Of a DNA stretch of 35,254 nucleotides, positions 20,601-28,765 are shown piece after piece; positions within the stretch are counted from its first letter, which is position 1, and each line of letters starts with the position of its first letter. The stretch is from Nemertoderma westbladi (taxonomy: Eukaryota; Xenacoelomorpha; Nemertodermatida; Nemertodermatidae), in the NCBI GenBank assembly GCA_032718475.1, contig JAUCBJ010003788.1, positions 1 to 35,254 of the forward strand, read 5' to 3'. The position numbers and the translations under genes were made by a program. Below the pieces are notes generated by a model. That model made no database searches. It had not been told where the DNA came from and saw only the letters and a list, made by a program, of their open reading frames with translations.

Positions 20601-21315
20601 GTCGGTAAAAATGGTGGCTATAAAGAACTTCGCTACTACCCAAGCAGACCTTTATAATTGGGACGAGGATGAGAGCATCCAACATCTTAAGATACCTCGA
20701 TTCCAGACAGATTATCCTGGAGTGCAAATACTCATCGGCCAAAACGCGCATGAGGCGCTCGAGACATTGGAGAAACGGCCTGCTCAACCGCAGCCACTAC
20801 AAACCTATGCGGTAAGAACTAGAGTAGGTTGGTACTTCACTGGCCCTTCCCGTAGAACTCTCAAAGAGAGATTACCTCAACAACAGGTATACCAAGTAAA
20901 GGGGGAAGTGGAGAGCAGTGATGTGGACGATCCAACTGAGGGAACACCATACTCCTCAGATAATGACGATATTAACTCCAATGTAGATCAATGGAGACAT
21001 TGCCTTGGGACGATTAATCCAGCCGACATCGCTTCCAGAGGAGCAACTCCTCAAGAACTGATAGATACTCCAGGCTGGTTAGGTGGATCCGACTCCTTAA
21101 GTAAAGAAGAAGAAGAATGGCCTCCTCATCTTACCACGGCAGAAATTAGACAGGCCAAGGGAGCGGAGAAAGTAACACAACAACTCAATCGCCCAGCTAG
21201 TCGTTTATGTTTACTGGAAAGAGACCGAAAACTGTCCGGAAACTATGGAAGGCAAGATACTCTTCCTACGACCACTTCCCTAATCCGACAAATATCTAGG
21301 GACTCCATAACGTAA
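17608..21315 (+). CDS. BEL/Pao Gag-protease polyprotein lacking RT and integrase
   Basis: The frame is open from 17596; the first AUG is 17632, overlapping the ORF1 stop. Of 1235 codons counted from the GTG at 17608, residues about 37-147 are an Ala/Glu/Arg/Lys coiled coil built from 8-residue repeats (AEAEAERK). A second helical segment lies at about 330-375. Residues about 476-570 match the DUF1759 type (FNGDEMKWLPFNEYY). Residues 760-824 hold three zinc motifs: C-x2-C-x3-H-x4-C, C-x2-C-x4-H-x4-C (CYNCLRSGHQRRTC), and CAKCGAKHHILLH. The protease active-site triad D936-S-G sits in LLDSGSTGTFID, followed by a GWYFTGP segment. At about 1122-1130 the sequence jumps to QWRHCLGTINPADIASRG and PGWLGG, normally found after RNase H. 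RT, RNase H and integrase are missing, yet the join is in frame. Particle formation and self-cleavage look possible; reverse transcription would need a helper. Confidence 0.85.
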   Translation: MLDSIDAEMLAANQAECDEKLRLTRVREEQVKKEWIEKRKVAAAAAAEAEAERKAAEAEAERKSAEAEAERKAAEAEAERKSAKAEAERKAAEAEAEAERKAAEAEAERKAAVAEAEAEAERKAAEAEAERKAAVAEAERRASEETIQLELENLQEMQDSINKQFTANQMQMMRKSTPKRQGYTSSEEGETTDPEGGGNRSHLSRRRKTSYRRKLPDLPPAVRRQLASTDLSSIEPTAQSIKVQRLSTIVDEPEIIRPVVPKVTSVLETPVLPELNSKFPLHSTTLPVPGGTVQENIPVQIAEREIKNLSPVVPRQPATMLATPASAVEWVEEGLRGMNLLLGQMQETVHQLKGTVREGRAELQEVQQSIALERDKLVNIQKGIPIPPVTLCQPVRSEVLHAQGVEPTRIYTASEVETPIANPIKGDYRPVINDIPYRPDNDPRNLYTDNSILNNTMAQESFTRQMARTEARQAVKVGEIVKFNGDEMKWLPFNEYYKDSIQNSVLSNGEKLRFLIKCLEGPPKLMALKFIGHPDGLRQVWDTLNIRYGNKDNIAKYLYAKLVAPRHFLSSGIIEFSDEIQEICRQLDWLGKSHEYQSSMVIGAVVSTLPKGGVCTRWDKKVLYMNEQQRRSPTMADLMSFLDSEVKLQLIRQSREKTSENKVSEKPVSRRRIIPVCYTDDGESQASQEEDSGKDTAKSYYDNKTYKDVSKYKSRTSDRREQVTTTPPTSPKRIHGRKPEERTRVQNVNQVKVSNIKPKCALCDGPHRLSACAEFLKKSLVDRRTVLWNKRLCYNCLRSGHQRRTCYSDIKCAKCGAKHHILLHSEFERDKLSQVSEPELHVQFSDVNDTDQESEMEGFYTDEFSDANESCYLINTAVYRALTYEKDTNNEFPPTTFAKQPSWKAPTSNVGIREFPVVQVRVHGLNKSYIVNALLDSGSTGTFIDQELAEDIFAGQPKFRTKLNMSGIMQVWKSTLTADYYVGVLSTPQDKLGAQGIRSVKMVAIKNFATTQADLYNWDEDESIQHLKIPRFQTDYPGVQILIGQNAHEALETLEKRPAQPQPLQTYAVRTRVGWYFTGPSRRTLKERLPQQQVYQVKGEVESSDVDDPTEGTPYSSDNDDINSNVDQWRHCLGTINPADIASRGATPQELIDTPGWLGGSDSLSKEEEEWPPHLTTAEIRQAKGAEKVTQQLNRPASRLCLLERDRKLSGNYGRQDTLPTTTSLIRQISRDSIT

Positions 21316-21864
21316 TAACATATGGAGTGGGCGTGTGACTATATCATTTTATATTTGTTTTTATTTTATATTTATGTATGTATTATTATGCAATTTTATT
21401 ATAATCGTTTTCTTTAATTTTATTTAGTAGAATGTTATTTTAGAATATTTAGTAAATTAGTGCAATATATTAGTGTTTATTACGTATTTAATTACTTACA
21501 ATATATTTAGTGCGACGGCAAGAAATAATTATTTTTCTCTTTCCTTACTGTCCGTATTATATTATAAATGCGAGACTATAGTAAGATGACATGTCAGTAC
21601 TTATTAAAGTACAATAAAGCCACTACTATATTTAAGTATTATTGGTAGGCAGAGTATTAGGAATGCAAAGTTCAGATCCTCGTGTCTCAGCTAAACCAAG
21701 CTCTGGGTAGACCTTGGAAACGACTTGCCTCTTCACACTGACATTGCTTCGTGCGATATTGCTCTTCTACCTTATAACAAATAATACATATAGTAGCGTG
21801 ATGTCCCTCTAACAGTAGCGTAAATCGCAAATAAATCTGTTAAACTTTTTGACCATCTGTAATT

Positions 21865-22124
21865 GTAGTCGATTAAGATATCGTGGCACCCACCGATATA
21901 CTTGAAAGACAAATTCTAGAATCAGTGGTTAATGTCCCCAGACAAGTTCTGGAATAAATCGGTGCCCATCCTAAATATTAATTTAATATTTATTAAAATC
22001 TGTAAAATCCCGATCCTTTAAAATTTCTAGTCAATTAAGATATCGCAGTATTTACCGATATTCTTAGAAGGACTATTTTATAGAATTAAGGATCCTAAGT
22101 CCCCAGATATGCTCTGGAATAAAA
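21865..22124 (+). repeat. Diverged direct repeat (about 95-bp units)
   Basis: Units at 21865-21958 and 22027-22124 share TAGTC.ATTAAGATATCG, ACCGATAT.CTT and GTCCCCAGA....CTGGAATAAA in the same order, with many substitutions between. Confidence 0.7.
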
Positions 22125-22253
22125 TTTGTGTCAATTTAACATCAAATAATAAAATTCACGGGAATAAATTTAAATTCATATTCAAATGAATTTCATAAAT
22201 TGTCATTTTGTGCAAATTATAACATTCCCAAAATTCCAGTAATTAATAGATCA

Positions 22254-22262
22254 TGGGAGCGG
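22254..22262 (+). promoter_or_regulatory. Possible internal polypurine tract
   Basis: TGGGAGCGG here repeats exactly the nine bases ending at the right LTR (24269-24277). It could prime plus-strand DNA internally, as central polypurine tracts do in some retroelements, but a nine-base match can be chance. Confidence 0.25.
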
Positions 22263-22750
22263 AGATTCATATTGAGTGTACTAGAGTGCGAGAATCTCCA
22301 ACATATAGTCAATAGCCGATAAAATTTATAAAATCATGCATAAAGAGGATATTGACAATTAAAGAATTACTATTAAATAGCATCCCAGATCTGTATGCAT
22401 GAGAATTACCCTAATTCTACCGCTAGTTTTCCATAATGTCACCATGGCAACACCCACGCTAGAATTAGAAGCAAGTTAAAGGAACAATAAAAGGCTTGCC
22501 CCATTGCGTAGCATAAGAATATACATAGCGCACTATTAGTATCCAAGGATACATAGTAATAACGTGACATTCTGGAAGACACTGATTAACGGACAAATGG
22601 CCTGCATGTGTGCAGTAAGTAATGATTGTATGGAATTTGTGCGTTTATAGGTGAATGTTACTACTAAAGTGTGTTTACAGTAGCTAATCGCAATTGTAAA
22701 GTAGCCCTAACTCTACCGAGATAACCTCAAGTGGATTCAAGCTTTTGGGA

Positions 22751-22855
22751 CGGACAGTGGTGGGACTTGTGCCGGTTATCGTTGTCGTGCTGTTGCTACA
22801 TGTTGGCGTAAACACCGCGACAACGGTACATCGGCGCTGAGAAACCCACTGTCCG
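22751..22855 (+). other. Nested GC-rich hairpin upstream of ORF3
   Basis: Three stems nest in order: CGGACAGTGG (22751-22760) with CCACTGTCCG (22846-22855), GCCG (22771-22774) with CGGC (22832-22835), and CGTTGTCG (22780-22787) with CGACAACG (22818-22825). It stands out against AT-rich surroundings, 80 bases before the ORF3 start. A role in export or translation of ORF3 RNA is a guess. Confidence 0.5.
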
Positions 22856-22935
22856 GGGGCAAAGACTAGTAGGCAGCGACGCCCGCTTGCCTAAATATTA
22901 ACTCATACTGATATTAATAAACTCAGATAGCAGAT

Positions 22936-24199
22936 ATGACGGAATTGATAGAAGATGACCTTGGTATTAGAGAGCGATATACTCTACCTTTACAAGCGTT
23001 TGTGGATAGCTTGATACGCGGTGAAGCCGATCCGACTATTACGGAGGACGATGGTCGTTATATCGAACCGCCGATGTCCCAAGAGCAACTTACGCGTGAA
23101 TTGGACTATCGAAAATTAACCGCTCGCTATACGCATCGTAATGGTACGTATATGGACTTCCTAACTACCGGCCATCCTATCGATTTACATGATACGGACG
23201 ATGTATACACCGAAAGGGAAATGGTTCTATTTAAATATTATACCCAGCGGAGTCGTAACGATAAACCGAGAATAGATCACGAAAATTATATTCGTAACAG
23301 ACTGAGAAGACGAACCAATATGCCTAGAATCTGAGGAGATTCAGCCTATCGCGCCCGGAACAACGACAACGATTACCTCCTAGAATGTTATCAAGGTCCA
23401 CAGTGTCTCACTGCGTACGATTATCGCCATGCCAACTATGTTTCTCGGCAACGTTGTCGGTTATGCGCATCGAGAGACCATGTTACGCCCATGGACACAA
23501 ACGTCCGCTGTTCCTATTTCCACGAACAACCGACGATGGAAATTTATTGCGCGTATTACAGACTCAATAACTTGCACATTTTTGCGGTTTGCCCTCAATT
23601 TATGACTCAATGTCACTATTGTCAACTAAAGGGACATGCCAGTTTCGATTGCCCTTTTAATGCTACTGAAGCGCGTCGGAGAATGTATTTCAACCAAATT
23701 CGTACGCAAATTTCTCAGGAGTGTTAATCCTAGCGACCTTCATTCCTATAACTTAATCAATCATATCCGTCAGGATCCGGACTATGGAGACTTGTTTGTT
23801 AACTCACACCCTGAGTTACAGGAAGTATATCGACGGCCTTACGAATACCGAGCCCGCGAACGCGAGTTGGAAAGAACCATTAAACCCCGGAGGTTTCTGA
23901 CTGCCTATGGTCCACCCATGGCTCTCGTTCAGACCACTCGTAAAGGACCCGTAAGAGCGGCTGTCTTGAAACGAGCTCTCAAAGCCGTTAGACCCCTCTC
24001 CCCGGACGTTGATGTCAATCAACCCGGTACTTCGACCGGCGGATATACCGATCGTAATCCCATACCTTCTGATGCAATCATATTGCACCCTTCACCCAGG
24101 AGTTATAGCCCTCCTCGTAAAGTGGCTCGCCCCAAAGAGAAAAGGACTCTTGCTAGCTTTAAAAAACTGCGTAAACGCCGTCCGCGCAAGAAAGACTAA
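22936..24199 (+). CDS. Retroelement ORF3, zinc-knuckle protein in env position (interrupted)
   Basis: I recognise no family. It starts at ATG 22936 after an in-frame TAA at 22918. Residues 1-132 are charged and Tyr-rich (DDLGIRERYTLPLQ; RYTHRNGTYMDFL) and end at TGA 23332-23334. The same frame then continues open to TAA 23725-23727 and carries a Cys/His-rich region: RCRLCASRDH, then CHYCQLKGHASFDC, an exact C-x2-C-x4-H-x4-C knuckle. A third stretch in the next frame (open 23636-24199, useful part from about 23713) starts NPSDLHSYN and ends in a very basic tail (KKLRKRRPRKKD). All three read on as one protein if one stop and one +1 frame change are ignored, so I regard it as a single damaged gene of about 420 codons. 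No signal peptide or membrane anchor is seen, so it is not an envelope. Nucleic-acid binding is the likely activity. Confidence 0.6.
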
Positions 24200-24268
24200 C
24201 TGTTTAGAGTATTTTTATATTTTAGAAACTGTGATTTTGTATATTTTATAGACTTAAATCCCATTTTC

Positions 24269-24277
24269 TGGGAGCGG
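24269..24277 (+). promoter_or_regulatory. Polypurine tract before the right LTR
   Basis: TGGGAGCGG lies directly before the TGT that opens the right LTR, the normal place for the plus-strand primer. It is short and has one C. Confidence 0.65.
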
Positions 24278-25459
24278 TGTAAAAGCTTTTGTGGGATAAC
24301 TGATTCATTTGCTTTGCTAACCAGTTCCCCCCAGTCGCTGAATACTCTAAAAAGGGATATCCAGCTAGAGTAATGCAAGCTACCGGCTGATTGGCTGATT
24401 TGCTGTGCGAAGGGATCTGGGTGCTGTTCGATCGGCCAACCAGCTTAGGGAGGTTGCCTCAGCCCTGCTGTCCGTGTCGGCCAATGGAATTTGAGTGGGC
24501 GTTGATTTTGACCTATCCCAGAGCTACTGAACTGAATTTCCTATCTGTATGCTCATCCTCTGTGTTGGACGGGAGCTTCGGGGAATAAGGGTAGTTGGTA
24601 TCCTCGTATATTCATGTAGTCACATGTTTCTGTTGTTGTGTTCCCATTTTTCGCCATAACACCGGCTTTTGGAACAACTCTAGCAAAAACTGCTTAGATT
24701 ATAGAAAGTATAACTGTTACCGGCGGTGTTACCTCACTTAATTTAACTGCACTAATCATATTGTTTGTACTGCTATTTACCGTCAGTTATTAATTGTATC
24801 GATTTGTTGATGAAATATTGTCATTTGGAGAATATTGATAAATCACCCAAATTTCCCAATTTCTTGATACACTACAGGTTAGAGAGACAGGCTATATATA
24901 ACAATGGCGATTTATATCAATGTGGTGTGTATTGAATCTAATGTTATTTAGTAGACACTACCTGAGTCAATTGCTGTTCTCTTTATGCGTGATCAAATAT
25001 ACTGACGGTCGGCAGAATAGTGTGCATGATTGTGAGTGTGATGTGACTGGTAACAAAGCATTTCCTAAAGAATGCGCCTTATACTTTAATCATAAGCCTT
25101 ATCGTTGCGTTTAGTATAAGTCCTAGCTCTGTTTAAATAGATAGAGCGCCACGTCCTAAAGGAACTGTTAATATTTCCCGAAAGTTAATAATATCTGTCA
25201 GAAATTAATTATTAACGATCTATCGAATAATACAATAGGTTTACACTGCAACCTTACACTGCAATAATAAAATTTAAGCAGCCGAATTCAGCCTCCCGGG
25301 TGTAGATCCATCGGGTGAATGATCGCGCATGGGCTGGCTTCGGTTAATGTTTTGTTTATTAGCATAAAATATTGTCGTATGCTAAAGGTGTTTTAATTAA
25401 CTAAAAGACATATAAATTTTGGCAGGTTAAACTGCTAAAGGTCTTCAAAAGCGCGAACA
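24278..25459 (+). repeat. Right LTR
   Basis: It matches 13081-14297, from TGTAAAAGCTTTTGTGGGAT to GCGCGAACA. It lacks a short segment present in the left copy near 13425-13445 and another near 13556-13570. It is followed at once by a 17-base G run and then unrelated DNA. Confidence 0.88.
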
Positions 25460-26229
25460 GGGGGGGGGGGGGGGGGTGGTAATACAGTGTCTCTGAGATT
25501 AGAGTCTGGGAGTAAATAAATATTCTTCTAATTTACCATATTTCTAAATTTTCAGTAATAATTGAATTTTATTTTATAAAAATTCAATTTTACAACAAGC
25601 CGGAAACGTAGACAGTATAACAATAATAAGTATATAATAATTAATATTGACAATATATAATAATATATATAGTCAATTCTAAAATACCCACTCATCCAGG
25701 ATATCCAAAATATACATTACTGCAGTAGTGTATATTTTGGCTCAGTTCATTTGCGCTCATACGGTTTAACACTAAATCATTAATAAATATATATGTATAT
25801 ATATATATATATATGCATTGGCCGATAAGGGCCAGTGCGAATATATAACTTTTGAGCATACCCAACAAACTTGCTTAGATGTAAATGAAATACTAATATG
25901 ATCCACTAGGGGGCTCTAATTAACAAGTAGTGAGGTATGGCCCTTCCAGAACTTTTTTCCTTCTAAAATATATTTTGAAATAGCAATAAATACCACGATG
26001 TTCCACGCAGTGGTGGAAGAAAATAATTGACACAATGGCTCTAATTATAGAGTTTTCTTTAAAAAAAAATAATATAGGTAGAATATAGACGCTGAAACAA
26101 GGAAAAGTAGCGAGAAACAGAAGTGCAAAAATGCAGAATCTGATAATTACATATGTGTCTACTCAACGAATTTCCCTGAAATAAATTGAACAGCAATAAT
26201 TATTGATTCATGAATAATTATTATAACTT
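25460..26229. other. AT-rich spacer after the retroelement
   Basis: No gene is seen. It contains the 17-G run (25460-25476), a hairpin ATTGAATTTT...AAAATTCAAT (25561-25588), a 36-base near-perfect palindrome centred on CTGCAG (25705-25740) and a short TA microsatellite (about 25785-25814). Confidence 0.6.
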
Positions 26230-26340
26230 TTGTTGGGCACAGCTTAGCAAAGTCGAGAATGACGTCCAGATGGGATCGAAGTGGTGACCGCCATTTTGGC
26301 GCTCTTACCATTCCGCTAGCGGCTCAGGCAAAAAAAAAAG
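26230..26340 (-). mobile_element. tRNA-derived SINE head (Pol III promoter boxes)
   Basis: On the minus strand TAGCGGAATGG (26308-26318) fits the A-box consensus TRGYNNARNNGG, and ACTTCGATCCC (26272-26282) resembles the B box GGTTCGANTCC, about 35 bases apart as in tRNA genes. The sequence before the A box (GCCTGAGCCGC) fits a tRNA-like 5' end, but there is no closing acceptor stem, so it is not a functional tRNA gene. It is followed on the minus strand by unique-looking AT-rich DNA, where a SINE body may lie. Confidence 0.55.
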
Positions 26341-27130
26341 GTAGACCTTGAAATACTACCTAATATACCTAGCTCCCATCTGTCAAACCATATCTGCAGC
26401 CACTATATTCGATTCTTTGTTATTATGTGCTTTGCCGTCTCTTGTACTTCACTAAGCTGTGCCAAAGGGAAGGTTTGATAATTTGCACAAATACAACATG
26501 AATACACATGAATAATTATGGAAACTTGATTCATTTAGCGGCCACTACAGTTTAACAAAACATAGTTTGAAACCTAAAAAACAAGGAAATATACTTTAGG
26601 ATTACAATGTTGCATGCTATTTAAGGTATGTATGGTATGGTATATAACTATGCTTGGCATGGTATCGTCCGACCCTTAGTCTTAGGGCATGCTACAGTTT
26701 ATGTTTGGTTTGCTGATATAAGATGTATGCTATGCATGCTATGATAACTAACTGTAGATGTTATGTTAGGTATGTATCCTAACATTTCACGACTACTAGA
26801 AACGATATTCTAGTGACAGGAATATAATCCATTAGCAGTTAGTATTGAAAACATTTTCCCCCCTTACAAATTCAGTATGTGCTACATTATTATAGCCATT
26901 ATTTATGTGCCTCTATAAATTTCATTATTATTCTATATCTATAATATTGTTATAGGGCCTATTCTATATTTGTCATTGTCTCTCGACGAGCTGAATTATT
27001 ATATAGTTATGCATTATGTTATGTTATGTATGTATGCTATGGTATTATACTATGCTATGCTATGCTATGCTATGCTATGATATGACATTTCCTTCATTGC
27101 GTGTATCCAATGGGAGATTTGTCTTGAAGG
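26341..27130. other. Spacer with TATGC-type low complexity
   Basis: No gene is seen. TATGGTATGG-like and GCTATGCATGCTATG-like tracts occur at 26625-26780, and a CTATG microsatellite at about 27049-27080. Open frames across these tracts are incidental. Confidence 0.6.
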
Positions 27131-27232
27131 ACCCAGACCAATTTAAATGGCCCTTAGGAACAGTGTCTACTGAGGGCCATTTAAGTGGCTCCAATGAGAC
27201 ATTGTCTTGAATGGGCCACTTTAACTTTTTAC
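27131..27232. repeat. Outlying single unit of the 90-bp dyad repeat
   Basis: TTTAAATGGCCCTTAGGAAC ... GAGGGCCATTTAAGTGGCTC ... TTGAATGGGCCACTT shows the same order of motifs as the array at 27541-27915, separated from it by about 300 bases of AT-rich DNA with no feature. Confidence 0.75.
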
Positions 27233-27540
27233 CCTTTTTACACCTTTAACCCTATTCACACCGGAAATAATAATATAAAATTTACTCTTATTAGCGTGCT
27301 TAAAATCACATTTTTAGGTTTTCTGGGGCGCTGATTATAAATATTCCAATTTCTTGGGAAGTTTTTTTTATTAAAATTTTGTTATTAGTTTTGTTTATTA
27401 TTAATTTGGCACACACCTCCGAAAAATACAATTTGAAATGTCTAAAGCCGTTTTTATTTATTCCAATGAATTCAGAACCAACGTAAAACACATGTAATGC
27501 GAGAAACAAGATGTAGAAATCAATTCGTATCTATTGCCAT

Positions 27541-27915
27541 CTAGGGCCATTTTACATTTAAGTGGCTCAAATGAGACATTGTCTTAAATGGGCCACTTCC
27601 TTGTAAATGGCCCTTACAAACATTGTTTACTGAGGGCCATTTTACATTTAAGTGGCTCAAATGAGACATTGTCTTGAATGGGCCACTTCCTTTTAAATGG
27701 CCCTTACAAACATTGTTTACTGAGGGCCATTTTACATTTAAGTGGCTCAAATGAGACATTGTCTTAAATGGGCCACTTCCTTTTAAATGGCCCTTACGAA
27801 CATTGTCTACTCACTACTGAGGGCTATTTTATATTTAAGTGGCTGTGGCTCAAATTGGGCATTGTCATGAATGGGCCACTTCCTTTTAAATGGCCCTTAG
27901 GAACATTGTCTAATG
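27541..27915. repeat. 90-bp tandem repeat with internal dyads
   Basis: AGGGCCATTTTACATTTAAG recurs at 27543, 27633 and 27723, with a diverged unit at about 27820. Each unit holds AGGGCCATTT..., AAGTGGCTC, TGGGCCACTT and AAATGGCCCTT, so neighbouring halves are inverted copies and each unit can form a hairpin. The 30-codon period keeps a minus-strand frame open (SHLSHLNVKWPSVNNVCKGH); this is not regarded as a gene. Confidence 0.9.
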
Positions 27916-28061
27916 AGGGCCACAATCATTAATATAGGAATTGAATTGCCGTAATACAATAGGTTACTTTAGGTAGCAACCTCCCCCTCCCCCCCCCCCC
28001 CCCCCCCCCCTCATAAGCGTGAGCGCAACCAACTGACAAAGACAACATTTTCACCCCTTTG

Positions 28062-28495
28062 TACCATCCTTTGAGCTTATACTCATCCGATCAGAGACTT
28101 GCTGAGGACTTTCAAAGTTAACTGTCAGAATTTTGGTCTTTCTGGAGTTAATAAAAAGACCAACACTAGAAGCAGCATGGACTCCCGTAGAGGAGTACTG
28201 GAACTACTGCTGCTCTAAATAATCGGACCTTAAGTTTCCGATTAATTCTCGGAGACTTCCAAATCCTGGAAAGCCTATTCAAGGCTGCCCATGCCTTTCC
28301 CTTACGTATTCGAAGGTCCTCACCTGACTTCCGGATCCATGATCCCAGGTAACAGAAGTCGTCCACATACTCAAGCATACCATCCTTTGAGCTTATACTC
28401 ATCCGATCAGAGACTTGCTGAGGACTTTCAAAGTTAACTGTCAGAATTTTGGTCTTTCTGGAGTTAATAAAAAGACCAACACTAGAAGCAGCATG
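28062..28495. repeat. 118-bp direct duplication inside the LINE fragment
   Basis: 28062-28179 and 28378-28495 are essentially identical (start TACCATCCTTTGAGCTTATA, end AGAAGCAGCATG). The second copy is in its proper place in the RT gene; the first has been joined at the fragment's truncated 3' end. Confidence 0.9.
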
Positions 28496-28765
28496 TTCTA
28501 ATGAGCTGAGGAGCCGTTGGGCTCCCTCTAATGATTCTGAGAGTACTCCTAAGTCATCAGCAAAGTCTAGATCAGTTAGGTACTTGGCAGGATTTCCTCG
28601 ACTTCTGGAGCCAGTAGGTGGAGTTATCATCACCCCATCATCATTATAATGATCTAAGGACATGCGTAGAACATAGTCAACCACAATAATGAACAAGAAT
28701 GGTGCAAGTGTGTCTCCTTGGAGGACGCCCCATAACACTTCAAATGGTTCTGTGTCACCGTCAAC
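28185..28765 (-). pseudogene. LINE reverse transcriptase fragment (palm and thumb)
   Basis: The minus strand reads EPFEV, then GVLQGDTLAPFLFIIVVDYV, the classic block before the active site of many non-LTR reverse transcriptases, followed by the catalytic motif FADD (in YLTDLDFADDLGVL), then GLFINSRKTK and YLGSW near the end and VPVLLYGSP. The frame is intact for about 190 codons but lacks the earlier RT blocks, the endonuclease and the 3' end. Its 5' side stops at 28765, exactly where the dispersed repeat begins, and its 3' side at a 118-bp duplication. It is a truncated, rearranged copy and cannot encode an active enzyme. Confidence 0.85.

Larger units (their letters stand above)
21316..22935 (+). 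other. Non-coding stretch between ORF2 and ORF3
   Basis: These 1.6 kb, mostly AT-rich, hold no supported gene. They occupy the place where integrase would end. They contain a diverged direct repeat (21865-22124), a second copy of the polypurine motif (22254-22262), possible splice acceptors (for example TGTGTTTACAG ending at 22680), and a GC-rich nested hairpin just before ORF3. Confidence 0.6.
13081..25459 (+). mobile_element. Non-autonomous BEL/Pao-type LTR retroelement (12.4 kb)
   Basis: Two direct LTRs bracket three plus-strand reading frames. The BEL/Pao assignment rests on the order in ORF2: a DUF1759-like Gag region, a C-x2-C-x3-H... zinc cluster ending in HHILLH, an aspartic protease with LLDSGSTGTFID, the GW.F.GP segment, and the NPADIASRG linker. 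That linker normally lies after RNase H, but here it follows the protease within about 200 codons, so RT and RNase H are absent; no integrase core is seen either. The element keeps a 2.26-kb leader, 1.6 kb of non-coding DNA after ORF2, an ORF3 in the env position, and a polypurine tract. LTR divergence (about 5% by eye) means it is not a recent insertion. No matching target duplication is found. Confidence 0.85.

Noticed and set aside
22936-24199. Retroviral-type envelope gene
   Set aside because: There is no signal peptide, hydrophobic fusion segment or membrane anchor; it has Cys/His knuckles and a basic tail instead.
26230-26340. Functional tRNA gene
   Set aside because: A- and B-box matches exist, but the acceptor stem and a plausible anticodon arm could not be closed, so it was called a SINE head.
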